Shown here in pieces: positions 9,798 through 17,864 of a DNA stretch of 64,000 nt. Both the position numbers and the translations under genes were made by a program. Origin of the DNA: Desulfobacterales bacterium. GTDB lineage: Bacteria > Desulfobacterota > Desulfobacteria > Desulfobacterales > JAHEIW01. Where the stretch lies: the NCBI GenBank assembly GCA_030066985.1, contig JASJAN010000006.1:1-64000 (forward strand), read 5' to 3'. The notes beneath the pieces are model-generated. The model was not told the DNA's origin. It saw only the letters and a list, made by a program, of their open reading frames with translations, and did not search any database. How positions within the stretch are numbered: the stretch's first letter is position 1; the number at the start of each line of letters is the position of its first letter.

Positions 9798-11183
9798 TTG
9801 GAGTTCAATTCTCTGAACGATAAGCATATAAAAAATCTGCAGGCCATGGTCGCTCGTGAGCGGTTTTCCACCGGCGATTCGGTTCTCGATTTGCATGCCA
9901 AAGATCAGTCGCAGCATGCCCCCAGTCGGCCGGAAGCCGTCATCTGGCCGGTAACCAGTGCTGAGGTGGTGACCATTCTACAATATGCCAATGAGCACCG
10001 GCTCGCGGTAACCGGATGGGGCTCTGGGTCCAGCCTGGAAGGCAATCCGATTCCGATTCAAAAAGGCATTGTTTTGGATTTTAACCGGATGGACCGCATT
10101 CTGGACATTCGGGCTGAAGATTTTCAGGCTGATGTGGAACCTGGTGTTATCTATCAGCATTTGAATGAAAAATTGCGCCACACAGGCCTGTTTTTTCCGC
10201 CCGATCCCGGTGCCCAGGCCACCATTGGCGGCATGATTGCCAACAACGCCAGCGGGACCCGCACGGTGTATTACGGCTCCACCAAGGATTATGTGTTGCG
10301 GCTGGAGGTCGTTCTGACCAGCGGCGAAATCATCGAGCTGGGTACCCGCGCAGCCAAAACATCTTCGGGCTATGATTTGGTTCACCTGATGGTAGGATCC
10401 GAAGGGACACTGGGCATTGTGGTCGGCGCCACCTTGCGCCTGGTGGGTTTTCCGGTGGAATACTCGGCTGCCATTGCTACTTTTACCTCTGTAGAAGCTG
10501 CCAGCAAAGCGGTATTTGAGATGATCAGAGCCGGTTTGAATCCGGCGGCTCTGGAACTGCTGGGGTCAGAATGTATTGAACTGATGAACCGTGAAGAGCA
10601 GCTGGGCCTGACGGTTTCACCCACTTTGTTTGTCGAGTTTCACAGCTCTACGGCTAGCCACCTGGCAGAAGTCCTGGGGATGGGCCGAGAGATCTGTGAT
10701 GAATTTGGGTGCACGGAATTTAGATCTGGTTTGGGTAAGGCCGAGCGGGATAAAATCTTCAAAGCGCGGCATGCACTGGGCGAGATGATTATTCGTACCC
10801 ATCCGGATTGCGGTACCCTCGTTGTTGATGTGGCCGTTCCCAATACGGCCTATCCGAAAATTATCGCGGCCATTGGCGAGGAGATGAAATCAACCGGCAT
10901 CAAGGGGTATACCTTCGGCCACGCCGGAGACGGCAACGTACACTTTAATATTCCCGGTAAAAAAGGTAATAAAAAGCAATGGGCTCAGATTGACGAGCTG
11001 GTCCACCGTTTGGTGTCAAGAGCTATTGATCTGGGCGGAACCGCCACCGGCGAGCACGGTGTGGGTTTGGGGAAGAAAAAGTACATGACCGCCGAGCACG
11101 GCAAAAGCCTGGAGTGGATGAAGCAGATCAAAACCCTGTTCGATCCCAACGGTATCTTAAACCCAGGGAAGATCTTTCCCTGA
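9798..11183 (+). CDS. FAD-linked 2-hydroxyacid oxidase, GlcD / D-lactate dehydrogenase type
   Basis: A 461-residue flavoprotein of the FAD_binding_4 plus FAD-oxidase_C family (COG0277). FAD-binding stretches are TGWGSGSSLEGNPIPIQKG (about 74-92) and GGMIANNASGTRTVYYGSTK (about 142-161). C-terminal hallmarks are FGHAGDGNVHFNI (about 374-386) and TGEHGVGLGKKKYM (about 415-428). The family oxidises D-lactate, glycolate or D-2-hydroxyglutarate, usually passing electrons to a quinone or Fe-S partner. Translation starts at TTG 9798, supported by AGGAGG five bases upstream. No GlcE/GlcF partner is adjacent. It lies between a divergent Liv importer and a co-directional Pot importer, so a linked catabolic role is possible but inferred. 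Confidence 0.92.
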   Translation: MEFNSLNDKHIKNLQAMVARERFSTGDSVLDLHAKDQSQHAPSRPEAVIWPVTSAEVVTILQYANEHRLAVTGWGSGSSLEGNPIPIQKGIVLDFNRMDRILDIRAEDFQADVEPGVIYQHLNEKLRHTGLFFPPDPGAQATIGGMIANNASGTRTVYYGSTKDYVLRLEVVLTSGEIIELGTRAAKTSSGYDLVHLMVGSEGTLGIVVGATLRLVGFPVEYSAAIATFTSVEAASKAVFEMIRAGLNPAALELLGSECIELMNREEQLGLTVSPTLFVEFHSSTASHLAEVLGMGREICDEFGCTEFRSGLGKAERDKIFKARHALGEMIIRTHPDCGTLVVDVAVPNTAYPKIIAAIGEEMKSTGIKGYTFGHAGDGNVHFNIPGKKGNKKQWAQIDELVHRLVSRAIDLGGTATGEHGVGLGKKKYMTAEHGKSLEWMKQIKTLFDPNGILNPGKIFP

Positions 11184-11310
11184 AAACCGCCCGGTGTTCT
11201 ATTCAATGACATTACCCTTCTTGACCCGAACAACCGCTTCATGTATGAACCTAAACTGAGCGTTTCAAATCTTTCTCCATTACTGCCGTTTATCAGCAGA
11301 AAGGGACACG

Positions 11311-12396
11311 ATGGGGTCTCAGCTTGAACTGATCAATGTCTCTAAACTATTTGGAGATGTCAGAGCTGTTGATGACGTATCTTTGAGCATTCAACACGGC
11401 GAGTTTCTGACACTGCTTGGCCCCAGTGGGTCGGGCAAAACGACCTCACTGAACATGGTCGCCGGTTTCGAAATTCCCGATCGTGGCGAGATCTTATTGG
11501 AAAATGAAGATATCACCACGGTAGCGCCAAATGATCGCGGTATTGGCATGGTGTTCCAAAACTATGCGCTCTTTCCCCACATGACCGTATCCGACAACAT
11601 CGCCTTCCCGCTGAAAATGCGCAAAACCCCCGGCCCCACCATTCAGCAGTCCGTCAAAGAAGCGCTTGAGCTTGTCAAATTACCGGGATTTGAGACCCGT
11701 TACCCGCATCAACTCAGTGGCGGGCAGCAACAGCGAATTGCGCTGGCCCGGGCCATTGTTTTTAAACCCAAAATCCTGTTGATGGACGAACCTTTGGGCG
11801 CGCTGGATAAGAAACTCCGTGATCACATGCGGCTGGAAATCAAGCACCTGCAGGAGTCTTTGGATATCACCGTAATTTATGTTACCCACGACCAGGAAGA
11901 AGCGCTGACGATGTCGGATCGGATTGCCATTATGAACGAAGGCAAAATTATCCAGCTGGATACACCGGTGGCGCTGTATGAGTCGCCGGCCAGTCTGTTT
12001 GTGGCCGGCTTTATTGGCGAGTCTAATTTTCTAAGAGGTCAGATTGCAGAATCCGATGGTGACCGCACAGCCGTTGAGACCGATGAAGGCCTGAAGGTCT
12101 GGGTTGCCAAATTTAACGAGGCGAATCCCGGCAAAGCGGTTTCGGTTGCCATCCGGCCCGAAAAAATTCAAATCCTGAGCCCGGAAGCAACTGATTCCAA
12201 TGAAATTGCCAATCGATTCAACGGCAAAATCGAAGAAATCGTCTATTTGGGTGAAGCCAGAATTTATCGCGTCAGTCTGGCACCGGGGATACTTGTGGAT
12301 GTCAAAGTGCAAAGCGGGCCCAGTGTTCAAAATTTCAAGATCGGAGGTGATATTACCATCGGTTGGCGCCAACGCCACGGACTTGCCTTAACCTGA
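11311..12396 (+). CDS. potA: Spermidine/putrescine-type ABC transporter ATPase PotA
   Basis: A 361-residue ATPase of the CUT/Pot type. Walker A GPSGSGKTT is near residue 38, the Q-loop FQNYALFPHMTV near 86-97, signature LSGGQQQRIALARAI near 137-151, Walker B ILLMDEPLGALD near 155-166, and the switch His in VTHDQEEALTM. The C-terminal third (about 240-361) is the TOBE_2 domain (VAIRPEKIQ). AAAGGGA precedes the ATG. It is the first gene of potA-D-B-C. Fe3+, putrescine, spermidine or other small cations and acids are known substrates of relatives. Confidence 0.93.
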   Translation: MGSQLELINVSKLFGDVRAVDDVSLSIQHGEFLTLLGPSGSGKTTSLNMVAGFEIPDRGEILLENEDITTVAPNDRGIGMVFQNYALFPHMTVSDNIAFPLKMRKTPGPTIQQSVKEALELVKLPGFETRYPHQLSGGQQQRIALARAIVFKPKILLMDEPLGALDKKLRDHMRLEIKHLQESLDITVIYVTHDQEEALTMSDRIAIMNEGKIIQLDTPVALYESPASLFVAGFIGESNFLRGQIAESDGDRTAVETDEGLKVWVAKFNEANPGKAVSVAIRPEKIQILSPEATDSNEIANRFNGKIEEIVYLGEARIYRVSLAPGILVDVKVQSGPSVQNFKIGGDITIGWRQRHGLALT

Positions 12397-12439
12397 TATG
12401 GCACTTTATCCATAACCTAAACACAAAAGGAGGTGTGGA

Positions 12440-13537
12440 ATGAAAAAGAAAAAGGAAACCCAAAACCAAAAGGGCCTGACGCGTCGTGAATTTATCGTAA
12501 AAACCGGTGCGGCCACCGGTGCGGCTTTGGTGACGGCGTCAGTGGGACCGTTTGTTCACACCACCATGGCCAAGGGCGGCACCCTGAAGATTTGCTCATA
12601 TGGCGGTTCCTATCAGGAGTCTCAACGCAAAGCCCTCATTCAGCCATTTGCGGATAAATTCGGTGTTAAGATTATCGAAGCATCGGGCCCGGATATTGCC
12701 AAAGTGAAGGCCCAGGTCGACGCCAAAGCGTTTGAATGGGATGTAGTGGATTTGGAGACCCGCCATATTGCCCGCGGCGAGCTGGAAAATCTTCTAGAGC
12801 CCATCGATACCAATGTGGTCAACCTTGAGGGCATTGACAAAAAGGCCATTCGCAAAGCAGCCGTCGGCAATATTTTCTGGACGACTTCTTTGGCTTATAA
12901 CAAAAAAGCGCTTGCCGACAAGAAAGCGTGCGCCAGCTGGGCGGATTTCTGGGATGTCAAAAATTTTCCAGGTCCGCGGGCTTTGCAAGATCAAGCCCCC
13001 TTCAATCTCGAGTTTGCCCTGTTGGCCGACGGCGTGCCCATGGATAAAATTTATCCGATTGATGTCGAGCGCGCCTTCAAGAAAATGGATCAGATCAAAG
13101 ACCACATCACAGTTTGGTGGAAAAACGGCGCCCAGCAGATTCAACTGTTGACCAGTGCCGAGGCCCACTATGCATCTGCCTGGAATGGGCGCGTCAATGT
13201 GGCCCAGAAAAAGAACGTGCCGCTGGAGATTGTTTGGGAAGGGGGCTGTCTTGATCTGGATTGGTGGGCCGTTCCCAAAGGCAATCCCAACCGAGATCTG
13301 GCGATGAAATTCATCAACTTTGCAATCTCTGCCGAGCGCCAGGGCGAGCAGATGCAGAAATACATTGCCTATGGCCCCACCAATCTCAAGGCGTTCAACT
13401 ATATCACACCGGAGCGGGCCAAAGAGCTGCCGTCATATCCGGATAACCTCAAAAAGCAGTTTGCCCACGATGCGGATTACTGGGGACCGAATTTGGCGCC
13501 GTTGACTGAGAAATGGAAAACCTGGATTATCTCCTAA
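12440..13537 (+). CDS. Polyamine-type extracellular substrate-binding protein (Tat signal)
   Basis: A 365-residue binding protein of the PotD/PotF class (SBP_bac_8). The N-terminus is a twin-arginine signal: polar region, TRREFIVKTGAATGAALV (about 15-32), and a cleavage region before KGGTLKICSYGGSYQE. A Tat signal means it is exported folded. Domain landmarks are FEWDVVDLETRHIARGELENL and WAVPKGNPNRDLAMKFINFA. It has a strong AAAAGGAGG site before the ATG. It sits between the ATPase and the two permeases. Its stop codon TAA (13535-13537) is the first triplet of a large palindrome. Confidence 0.92.
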   Translation: MKKKKETQNQKGLTRREFIVKTGAATGAALVTASVGPFVHTTMAKGGTLKICSYGGSYQESQRKALIQPFADKFGVKIIEASGPDIAKVKAQVDAKAFEWDVVDLETRHIARGELENLLEPIDTNVVNLEGIDKKAIRKAAVGNIFWTTSLAYNKKALADKKACASWADFWDVKNFPGPRALQDQAPFNLEFALLADGVPMDKIYPIDVERAFKKMDQIKDHITVWWKNGAQQIQLLTSAEAHYASAWNGRVNVAQKKNVPLEIVWEGGCLDLDWWAVPKGNPNRDLAMKFINFAISAERQGEQMQKYIAYGPTNLKAFNYITPERAKELPSYPDNLKKQFAHDADYWGPNLAPLTEKWKTWIIS

Positions 13538-13680
13538 AAGTGATTTCAACTTATTAGATCATGTTCGTTAGCAAGGCGGGAGCCAGCATAAAAGTGGAGC
13601 GTACACGTCAGTATGTGAGCATTTTATGCTGGCTCACAACGCCGCTAACGGACATTAGATAAAGTTTGGAATCACTTTTA
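13535..13680. repeat. Palindromic stop-codon element, copy 2 (potD end)
   Basis: A 146-nt palindrome. Its 59-nt arms are 13535-13593 and 13622-13680, with perfect outer pairing of 11 bp (taaaagtgatt with aatcactttta) and several further blocks. It begins exactly at the potD stop codon. The 28-nt tip (13594-13621) contains GGAGCGTAC and CAGTATGTGAG. Its reverse complement differs at only three positions from the tip at 50541-50568. The arms have no similarity to the arms of the other copies. There is no T-run. Confidence 0.88.
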
Positions 13681-13728
13681 ACTATTTAAATTGGCAAGCG
13701 AAAATATTTATCTCCTTTATATGAATCT

Positions 13729-14631
13729 GTGGTTATAATAGTGGAATCAGCGGACACTATCTTATCTCAAAAAATTACATCCAGCAGTTTCTGGCACCGC
13801 AAAGGTTTCAAAAGGTTTATTCTGGTGGTACCGGCCCTGTTGGCGCTTTTTCTGCTGTTTGTCTATCCGATTTCAAGCATCCTGATCAAAAGTTTATTTA
13901 GTCCGGATTTTACCTTTGAACATTATCTGTATTTTTTTAAAACGCCGCTCTATTCGCGGCTCTTATGGATAACCTTTCAGATTAGTGTTTTATCGACCTT
14001 ATCGGCTCTGATCGTGGGCTACCCCATAGCCTATGTGCTGCGTCGTGCACGACCCGGTGTTCGTAATTTTTTCCTGCTGGCCATAACGCTTTCTTTTATG
14101 ATTAGTCTTTTGGTGCGCAATTATTCCTGGATCATTGTTCTGCAGCGCAGCGGTGTCGTTAACTCCGTACTGACCTACTTCGGATTGATCGACTCACCGT
14201 TTAAGCTTTTGCACAACAAATTCGGTGTGATGGTCGGCATGACGCATATTTTTGTGCCCTACATCGTGTTTCCGATTTACTCTGTCATGATGGGTATTGA
14301 TTTGAACCTTGAAAAGGCGGCCCAAAATCTGGGCGCCACCCGCTGGCAGACGTTCTGGCGGGTGTCGTTTCCGCTGAGTCTGCCCGGCATCGGCGCCGGT
14401 GCATTGCTGGTTTTTATCATGGCGTTGGGATTTTTTATCACCCCGGCCCTGTTGGGCGGGCGCAAGGAACAAATGATATCCAATTTGATTCAGATCCAGG
14501 TCGTGGATCTGTTGAATTGGCCCTTTGCATCGGCAATGTCGGTGATTTTACTGCTGGCCACGTTGGTGGTCTTTGCCATTTATAACCGCTACCTGGGGGT
14601 GGAGCGTCTGTGGGGAGGGGTCAAAACATGA
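13729..14631 (+). CDS. Polyamine-type ABC transporter permease PotB
   Basis: A 300-residue permease with six predicted helices. The coupling (EAA) loop is NLEKAAQNLGATRWQTFWRVSFPLSLPGI, near residues 190-218. The start is uncertain: GTG 13729 or GTG 13741 are possible and neither has a good ribosome site. ATG 13721 is out, because it hits a stop after five codons. A gap of 191 nt filled by the palindrome separates it from the binding protein, so its expression relative to potA-potD may be reduced. It overlaps the next permease gene by 4 nt. Confidence 0.9.
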   Translation: MVIIVESADTILSQKITSSSFWHRKGFKRFILVVPALLALFLLFVYPISSILIKSLFSPDFTFEHYLYFFKTPLYSRLLWITFQISVLSTLSALIVGYPIAYVLRRARPGVRNFFLLAITLSFMISLLVRNYSWIIVLQRSGVVNSVLTYFGLIDSPFKLLHNKFGVMVGMTHIFVPYIVFPIYSVMMGIDLNLEKAAQNLGATRWQTFWRVSFPLSLPGIGAGALLVFIMALGFFITPALLGGRKEQMISNLIQIQVVDLLNWPFASAMSVILLLATLVVFAIYNRYLGVERLWGGVKT

Positions 14632-15461
14632 GCCAAAGGTCACGCAAAAGAGCGGCGCGTTTCGATCCCTTGCACATCGGCTGGCCGCTTTGGATCGTAT
14701 CCGGTTCGGCGATTTTTTTTCTGATTGCGCCGGTGCTGCTGCTGATCCCCATGTCTTTGGGTTCAGCTGAGATTATCGAATTTCCACCCAGTAAAATCGG
14801 TTTGGATCAATATCGCAAATTTTTCAACCACCCGGCCTGGCAGAGTGCGGTTCTAAACTCTTTACAGGTTTCGGTGATGACCGCCGTCTTTTCAACTTTC
14901 CTGGGTCTGTTGGCTTCTCTGGGGTTGGTTTGGGGCCGTTTCAAAGGCAAGGGTCTTATCAATGCCTTTATTATTTCCCCGATGATTGTGCCGCTGATTG
15001 TCATGGCTTTGGCGTTTTACATTAGCCTTGCCAAATTTGGCCTGTTAGGGACCAAGCTGGGACTGGTACTGGCTTACACCCCTTTAACCCTGCCGTTTTC
15101 GGTTCTGCCCATTTCAGCTACGCTACGCGGGTTTGATCGCAGTCTAGAACATGCCGCTCGCATATTGGGCGCCAATCGATTCCAGACCTTTATGAAAGTC
15201 ACTTTTCCGATCATCCGGCCCGGTGTTCTGACCGGCGCTATCTTTGCTTTTATGATTGCCTTTGATGAAGTGGTGATCGCCCTATTTATTTGCGGTTCCA
15301 CTGCCGTCACCCTGCCTAAAAAGATGTGGGATGTGATTCGCTATGAGATCGAACCCATGCTGCCTGCCATTTCAACCCTGCTTTTATTGCTGGCCGCTTT
15401 GATTCTGGTGTTGGTCGGTATGCTGCAGCAGCGTATCGCCCGGCGTATGACCGTCGGCTAA
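14628..15461 (+). CDS. Polyamine-type ABC transporter permease PotC
   Basis: The second permease of the importer, 277 residues from ATG 14628, with six helices. The EAA loop FDRSLEHAARILGANRFQTFMKVTFPIIRPGV is near residues 171-202. I chose ATG 14628 over the upstream GTG 14610 because it forms an ATGA overlap with the potB stop and has GGGGAGGGG just upstream. It is the last gene of the set. TFPIIRPGVLTGAIFAFMIAFDE is characteristic of PotC/ModB-type permeases. Confidence 0.93.
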   Translation: MSQRSRKRAARFDPLHIGWPLWIVSGSAIFFLIAPVLLLIPMSLGSAEIIEFPPSKIGLDQYRKFFNHPAWQSAVLNSLQVSVMTAVFSTFLGLLASLGLVWGRFKGKGLINAFIISPMIVPLIVMALAFYISLAKFGLLGTKLGLVLAYTPLTLPFSVLPISATLRGFDRSLEHAARILGANRFQTFMKVTFPIIRPGVLTGAIFAFMIAFDEVVIALFICGSTAVTLPKKMWDVIRYEIEPMLPAISTLLLLLAALILVLVGMLQQRIARRMTVG

Positions 15462-15522
15462 CACGATGCCGTGAGTCACATTTTATGCCATTATAAGAAT
15501 TCCCCAAGCGAGGACAAAAACC

Positions 15523-16176
15523 ATGTTTCCTAAATTTTCACTGTCAAGCGCTTATCAAACCAAATATCCTGGCGTTGGATTTGGTCTGACGCTCATTAGT
15601 GGGTGCCGCAATCATGAAAATCCAGAAGGATTTGATCAGCACAAGCGCAAACTGCTGCGCAAAATGCGAAAGCGGCAGACCCTGGCTGAAATCACCAGCC
15701 GCATTGATACCTATGCTGATTTTTTCCAACGTTTTGGGTTTGACTGCCCGCTCACCCACCATCTGAAGCGCACCATCCACAGCGGTTTTCCACGCTACGA
15801 TTTGATAGTGGATGCACATTTTATGGCTGAAATGTGCGCCGGGATACTGGTGGCGGTTACCGATTATGAGCGCTTTGATGGCAGTCTGACACTGGATGTT
15901 GCTGCCGCGGGCGAGGAATGCGCCGGTATGGGCGGGCGCGAATTTATCTGCAAGGCAGATGAGATTGTGCTGCGGGATGAACGCGAAATTGTTTGTGTCC
16001 TGTGCCAGGGAGCTGATGAAAAAACCCGCGTAGGCCAAGATACCACCCAGGTTCTCTTCTATGCCTATGCCGTTCCCGGCATTGACAGCCAGCAGCTAAG
16101 AAACGGATTAACCATTGCGGCCGAGACTATGGCGGAATACGGTGGGGGCAAGATTGAAGGGATAGAAGTTTACTAA
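15523..16176 (+). CDS. Solo B3/B4 (PheRS-beta-like) domain protein
   Basis: A 217-residue cytoplasmic protein resembling the B3/B4 tRNA-editing-like domain of phenylalanyl-tRNA synthetase beta as a stand-alone protein (COG3382). The core is seen in FPRYDLIVDAHFMAEMCAGI (about 87-106) and AAETMAEYGGGKIEG at the C-terminus. Solo members are proposed to bind or edit aminoacyl-tRNA or to handle non-canonical amino acids, but no function is established for most. It lies 61 nt after the Pot operon, on the same strand, and may be read with it. It has no transmembrane segment or signal. Confidence 0.8.
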   Translation: MFPKFSLSSAYQTKYPGVGFGLTLISGCRNHENPEGFDQHKRKLLRKMRKRQTLAEITSRIDTYADFFQRFGFDCPLTHHLKRTIHSGFPRYDLIVDAHFMAEMCAGILVAVTDYERFDGSLTLDVAAAGEECAGMGGREFICKADEIVLRDEREIVCVLCQGADEKTRVGQDTTQVLFYAYAVPGIDSQQLRNGLTIAAETMAEYGGGKIEGIEVY

Positions 16177-16410
16177 TCAGCCAACCACTTAAAATGAATA
16201 CGAGTGTTTTTCGAAGCCATTATTCACACCTCAAAGGTCACGAAGTTCACCAAGGATAAAAATATTAATTGTCTTGCTTTCATTTTTCTTAAATCGACAA
16301 CGAATTTCTTGAATCTGTTTAAAAAGACCTTACCATAAAATATGAGTCAATAATTATAGCTTATGACTTAGCAGCCCTGAATTATACGATGACGAATGTG
16401 AGGTCTGAAA

Positions 16411-16755
16411 ATGAAAATAATATATGCCAATGGTTTTCTGACGATGATTGTTGTCCTGCTGGCCGTGTTTCTTATACCGTTTAGCGCACTTGCCGCCCAT
16501 AACTCATGTCGTATTAAAGTTGAAAATGATGATGTGCAGCTAAGAGTATTTAACTTAGATCAGGATGGCAATCCGATACGTGATGGTTTCAGCGATGGTG
16601 AGATCTATCGCGGGATGGTCAAAAAGGGACAGAGCATCAAAATAGAAAGCTCTCATGGACGAATAAACTACAGTTTCCGATCTATGAGAGATTATCGCAG
16701 CTACGGCGGCAATCTTACCCCGTGTTCACATGGGGAGGTTATCCGCATCCCCTGA
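16411..16755 (+). CDS. Small secreted protein of unknown function
   Basis: A 114-residue protein with a clear Sec signal peptide (hydrophobic run about 9-27, cleavage probable after ALA, before AHNSCRIKV). The mature part is about 85 residues, mostly beta-prone, with two Cys (SCRIKV and TPCSHGE) that could form one disulphide in the periplasm. I do not recognise a family. The 234-nt stretch before it (16177-16410) holds no gene that I can see. It converges with the gene at 16764. Confidence 0.6.
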   Translation: MKIIYANGFLTMIVVLLAVFLIPFSALAAHNSCRIKVENDDVQLRVFNLDQDGNPIRDGFSDGEIYRGMVKKGQSIKIESSHGRINYSFRSMRDYRSYGGNLTPCSHGEVIRIP

Positions 16756-16763
16756 ACGCATCT

Positions 16764-17354
16764 TTATGATTCCAATCGATTTTCAAAAGCGTCCAGTGCT
16801 TCTCGCAACAGCTGGCGGATGAACACCTCTTTTTCCCGGGGGATAAGCTTCTGGTAAGTGGCGTGGCCAGGATGGGAAGCTGACAGTCCCGGTGGATTTT
16901 GTTTGCAGTTTTCGCGCATCTGCTTGTGATTCTGAATCAATTTAATGATGCTGCAGTCCTGGCAGGCATGCGCAGCCAGCCATTCCAGACGGCACATCAT
17001 TTCAAAGCGCATATGGTCCGCTAAAAACAAATGTATATCCACTACCCGCATCTGACGCTCGGTTGGCAGATAGTTAAATTTGGTGGCCGGGCCTAAATCC
17101 AAAACCCCCATAATCATTTCATAATAAGCAATTGAGCTGTCCTCTCCGGGCTGGGCCAGAAAAAAAAGGGTTTGATCGGACAAATTCGACAGGCGGGTAT
17201 CTGCATCGTAGGTTTCACCAAAGCGTTTCTGCCAAGGACCGAAAGCTCGCTGCTCTACCGCTTTGGTGCGATAATTATGAAGGTCAACGATTTTAGACAT
17301 TGGTGTTCCGGATTGGTTTAAGATTTGGGTTAAATCAGATTGCAGCGCCATCAA
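16764..17354 (-). CDS. Conserved-looking hypothetical cytoplasmic protein
   Basis: A 196-residue soluble protein; I recognise no domain. It has a HNYR motif near the start, a central segment rich in Met/Arg/His (RQMRVVDIHLFLADHMRFEMMCRLEWLAAHACQ is spread over about 100-133), a Cys pair CQDC, and an amphipathic C-terminal helix (EKEVFIRQLLREALDAFENRL). The frame opens at TTG 17354/ATG 17351; ATG 17300 (MSKIVDLHNYR) is an equally good start. It is leftward, in the same direction as the SRPBCC and AsmA genes upstream of it. Confidence 0.6.
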   Translation of the reverse strand: MMALQSDLTQILNQSGTPMSKIVDLHNYRTKAVEQRAFGPWQKRFGETYDADTRLSNLSDQTLFFLAQPGEDSSIAYYEMIMGVLDLGPATKFNYLPTERQMRVVDIHLFLADHMRFEMMCRLEWLAAHACQDCSIIKLIQNHKQMRENCKQNPPGLSASHPGHATYQKLIPREKEVFIRQLLREALDAFENRLES

Positions 17355-17399
17355 TCAAGAACGATATCCCAAGGAGTATAAAGAAGTGAAAATGTTGTG

Positions 17400-17864
17400 T
17401 CAATCATTGTTAGATGGAATTGAGTTGCGCATATCGCCGATCTGCAGACAGCGGGCAATTCGATGGGCGGCTAGTTTGCAGACCATCGCGTAGGGTGCAG
17501 CCCAAAGCGGCACCTCAAATACAAGCCGGCAATTGGTGGTGTCGATGGTTTCGATACGATGACCGGTGGCCCGAATGTTAAAAACATGCCACGCCCAGTA
17601 TTGCCCCTCGACCCATTCAGTAACGACAAATGGCGCCCAAAAGCCTAAGGTCGTTTTGACGTAACCCTTTGTGCCGGCCTGAATATAACGTGTGTCAGAC
17701 CGAACCGCTTTGACCGTAGGGCCCCACTCGGTCCAACGTCGGGTGTCGGTCAGCACGTCCCATAATTTTTCAGGTGTTGTTCGGATGATGCGACTGGCGC
17801 TTAAATGTGGCAGGGAAACTATGGGCATATTGTAGATCAGCAAATTTTTCGGTGTTAACTCCAC
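17400..17864 (-). CDS. SRPBCC / polyketide cyclase-like family protein
   Basis: A 154-residue START/SRPBCC-fold protein. SRIIRTTPEKLWDVLTDTRRWTEWGPTVKAV (about 23-53) is the typical first strand, helix and Trp-rich turn of the Polyketide_cyc2 family, and the following strands enclose a hydrophobic pocket. The C-terminal helix (MVCKLAAHRIARCLQIG) is amphipathic. The frame begins at GTG 17864, whose first base is the last base of the AsmA-like stop codon (TAGTG). An internal ATG at 17828 (MPIVSLPHL) is the alternative. It is translationally coupled to the AsmA-like gene, which may point to lipid binding, but that is inference. Confidence 0.75.
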   Translation of the reverse strand: MELTPKNLLIYNMPIVSLPHLSASRIIRTTPEKLWDVLTDTRRWTEWGPTVKAVRSDTRYIQAGTKGYVKTTLGFWAPFVVTEWVEGQYWAWHVFNIRATGHRIETIDTTNCRLVFEVPLWAAPYAMVCKLAAHRIARCLQIGDMRNSIPSNND

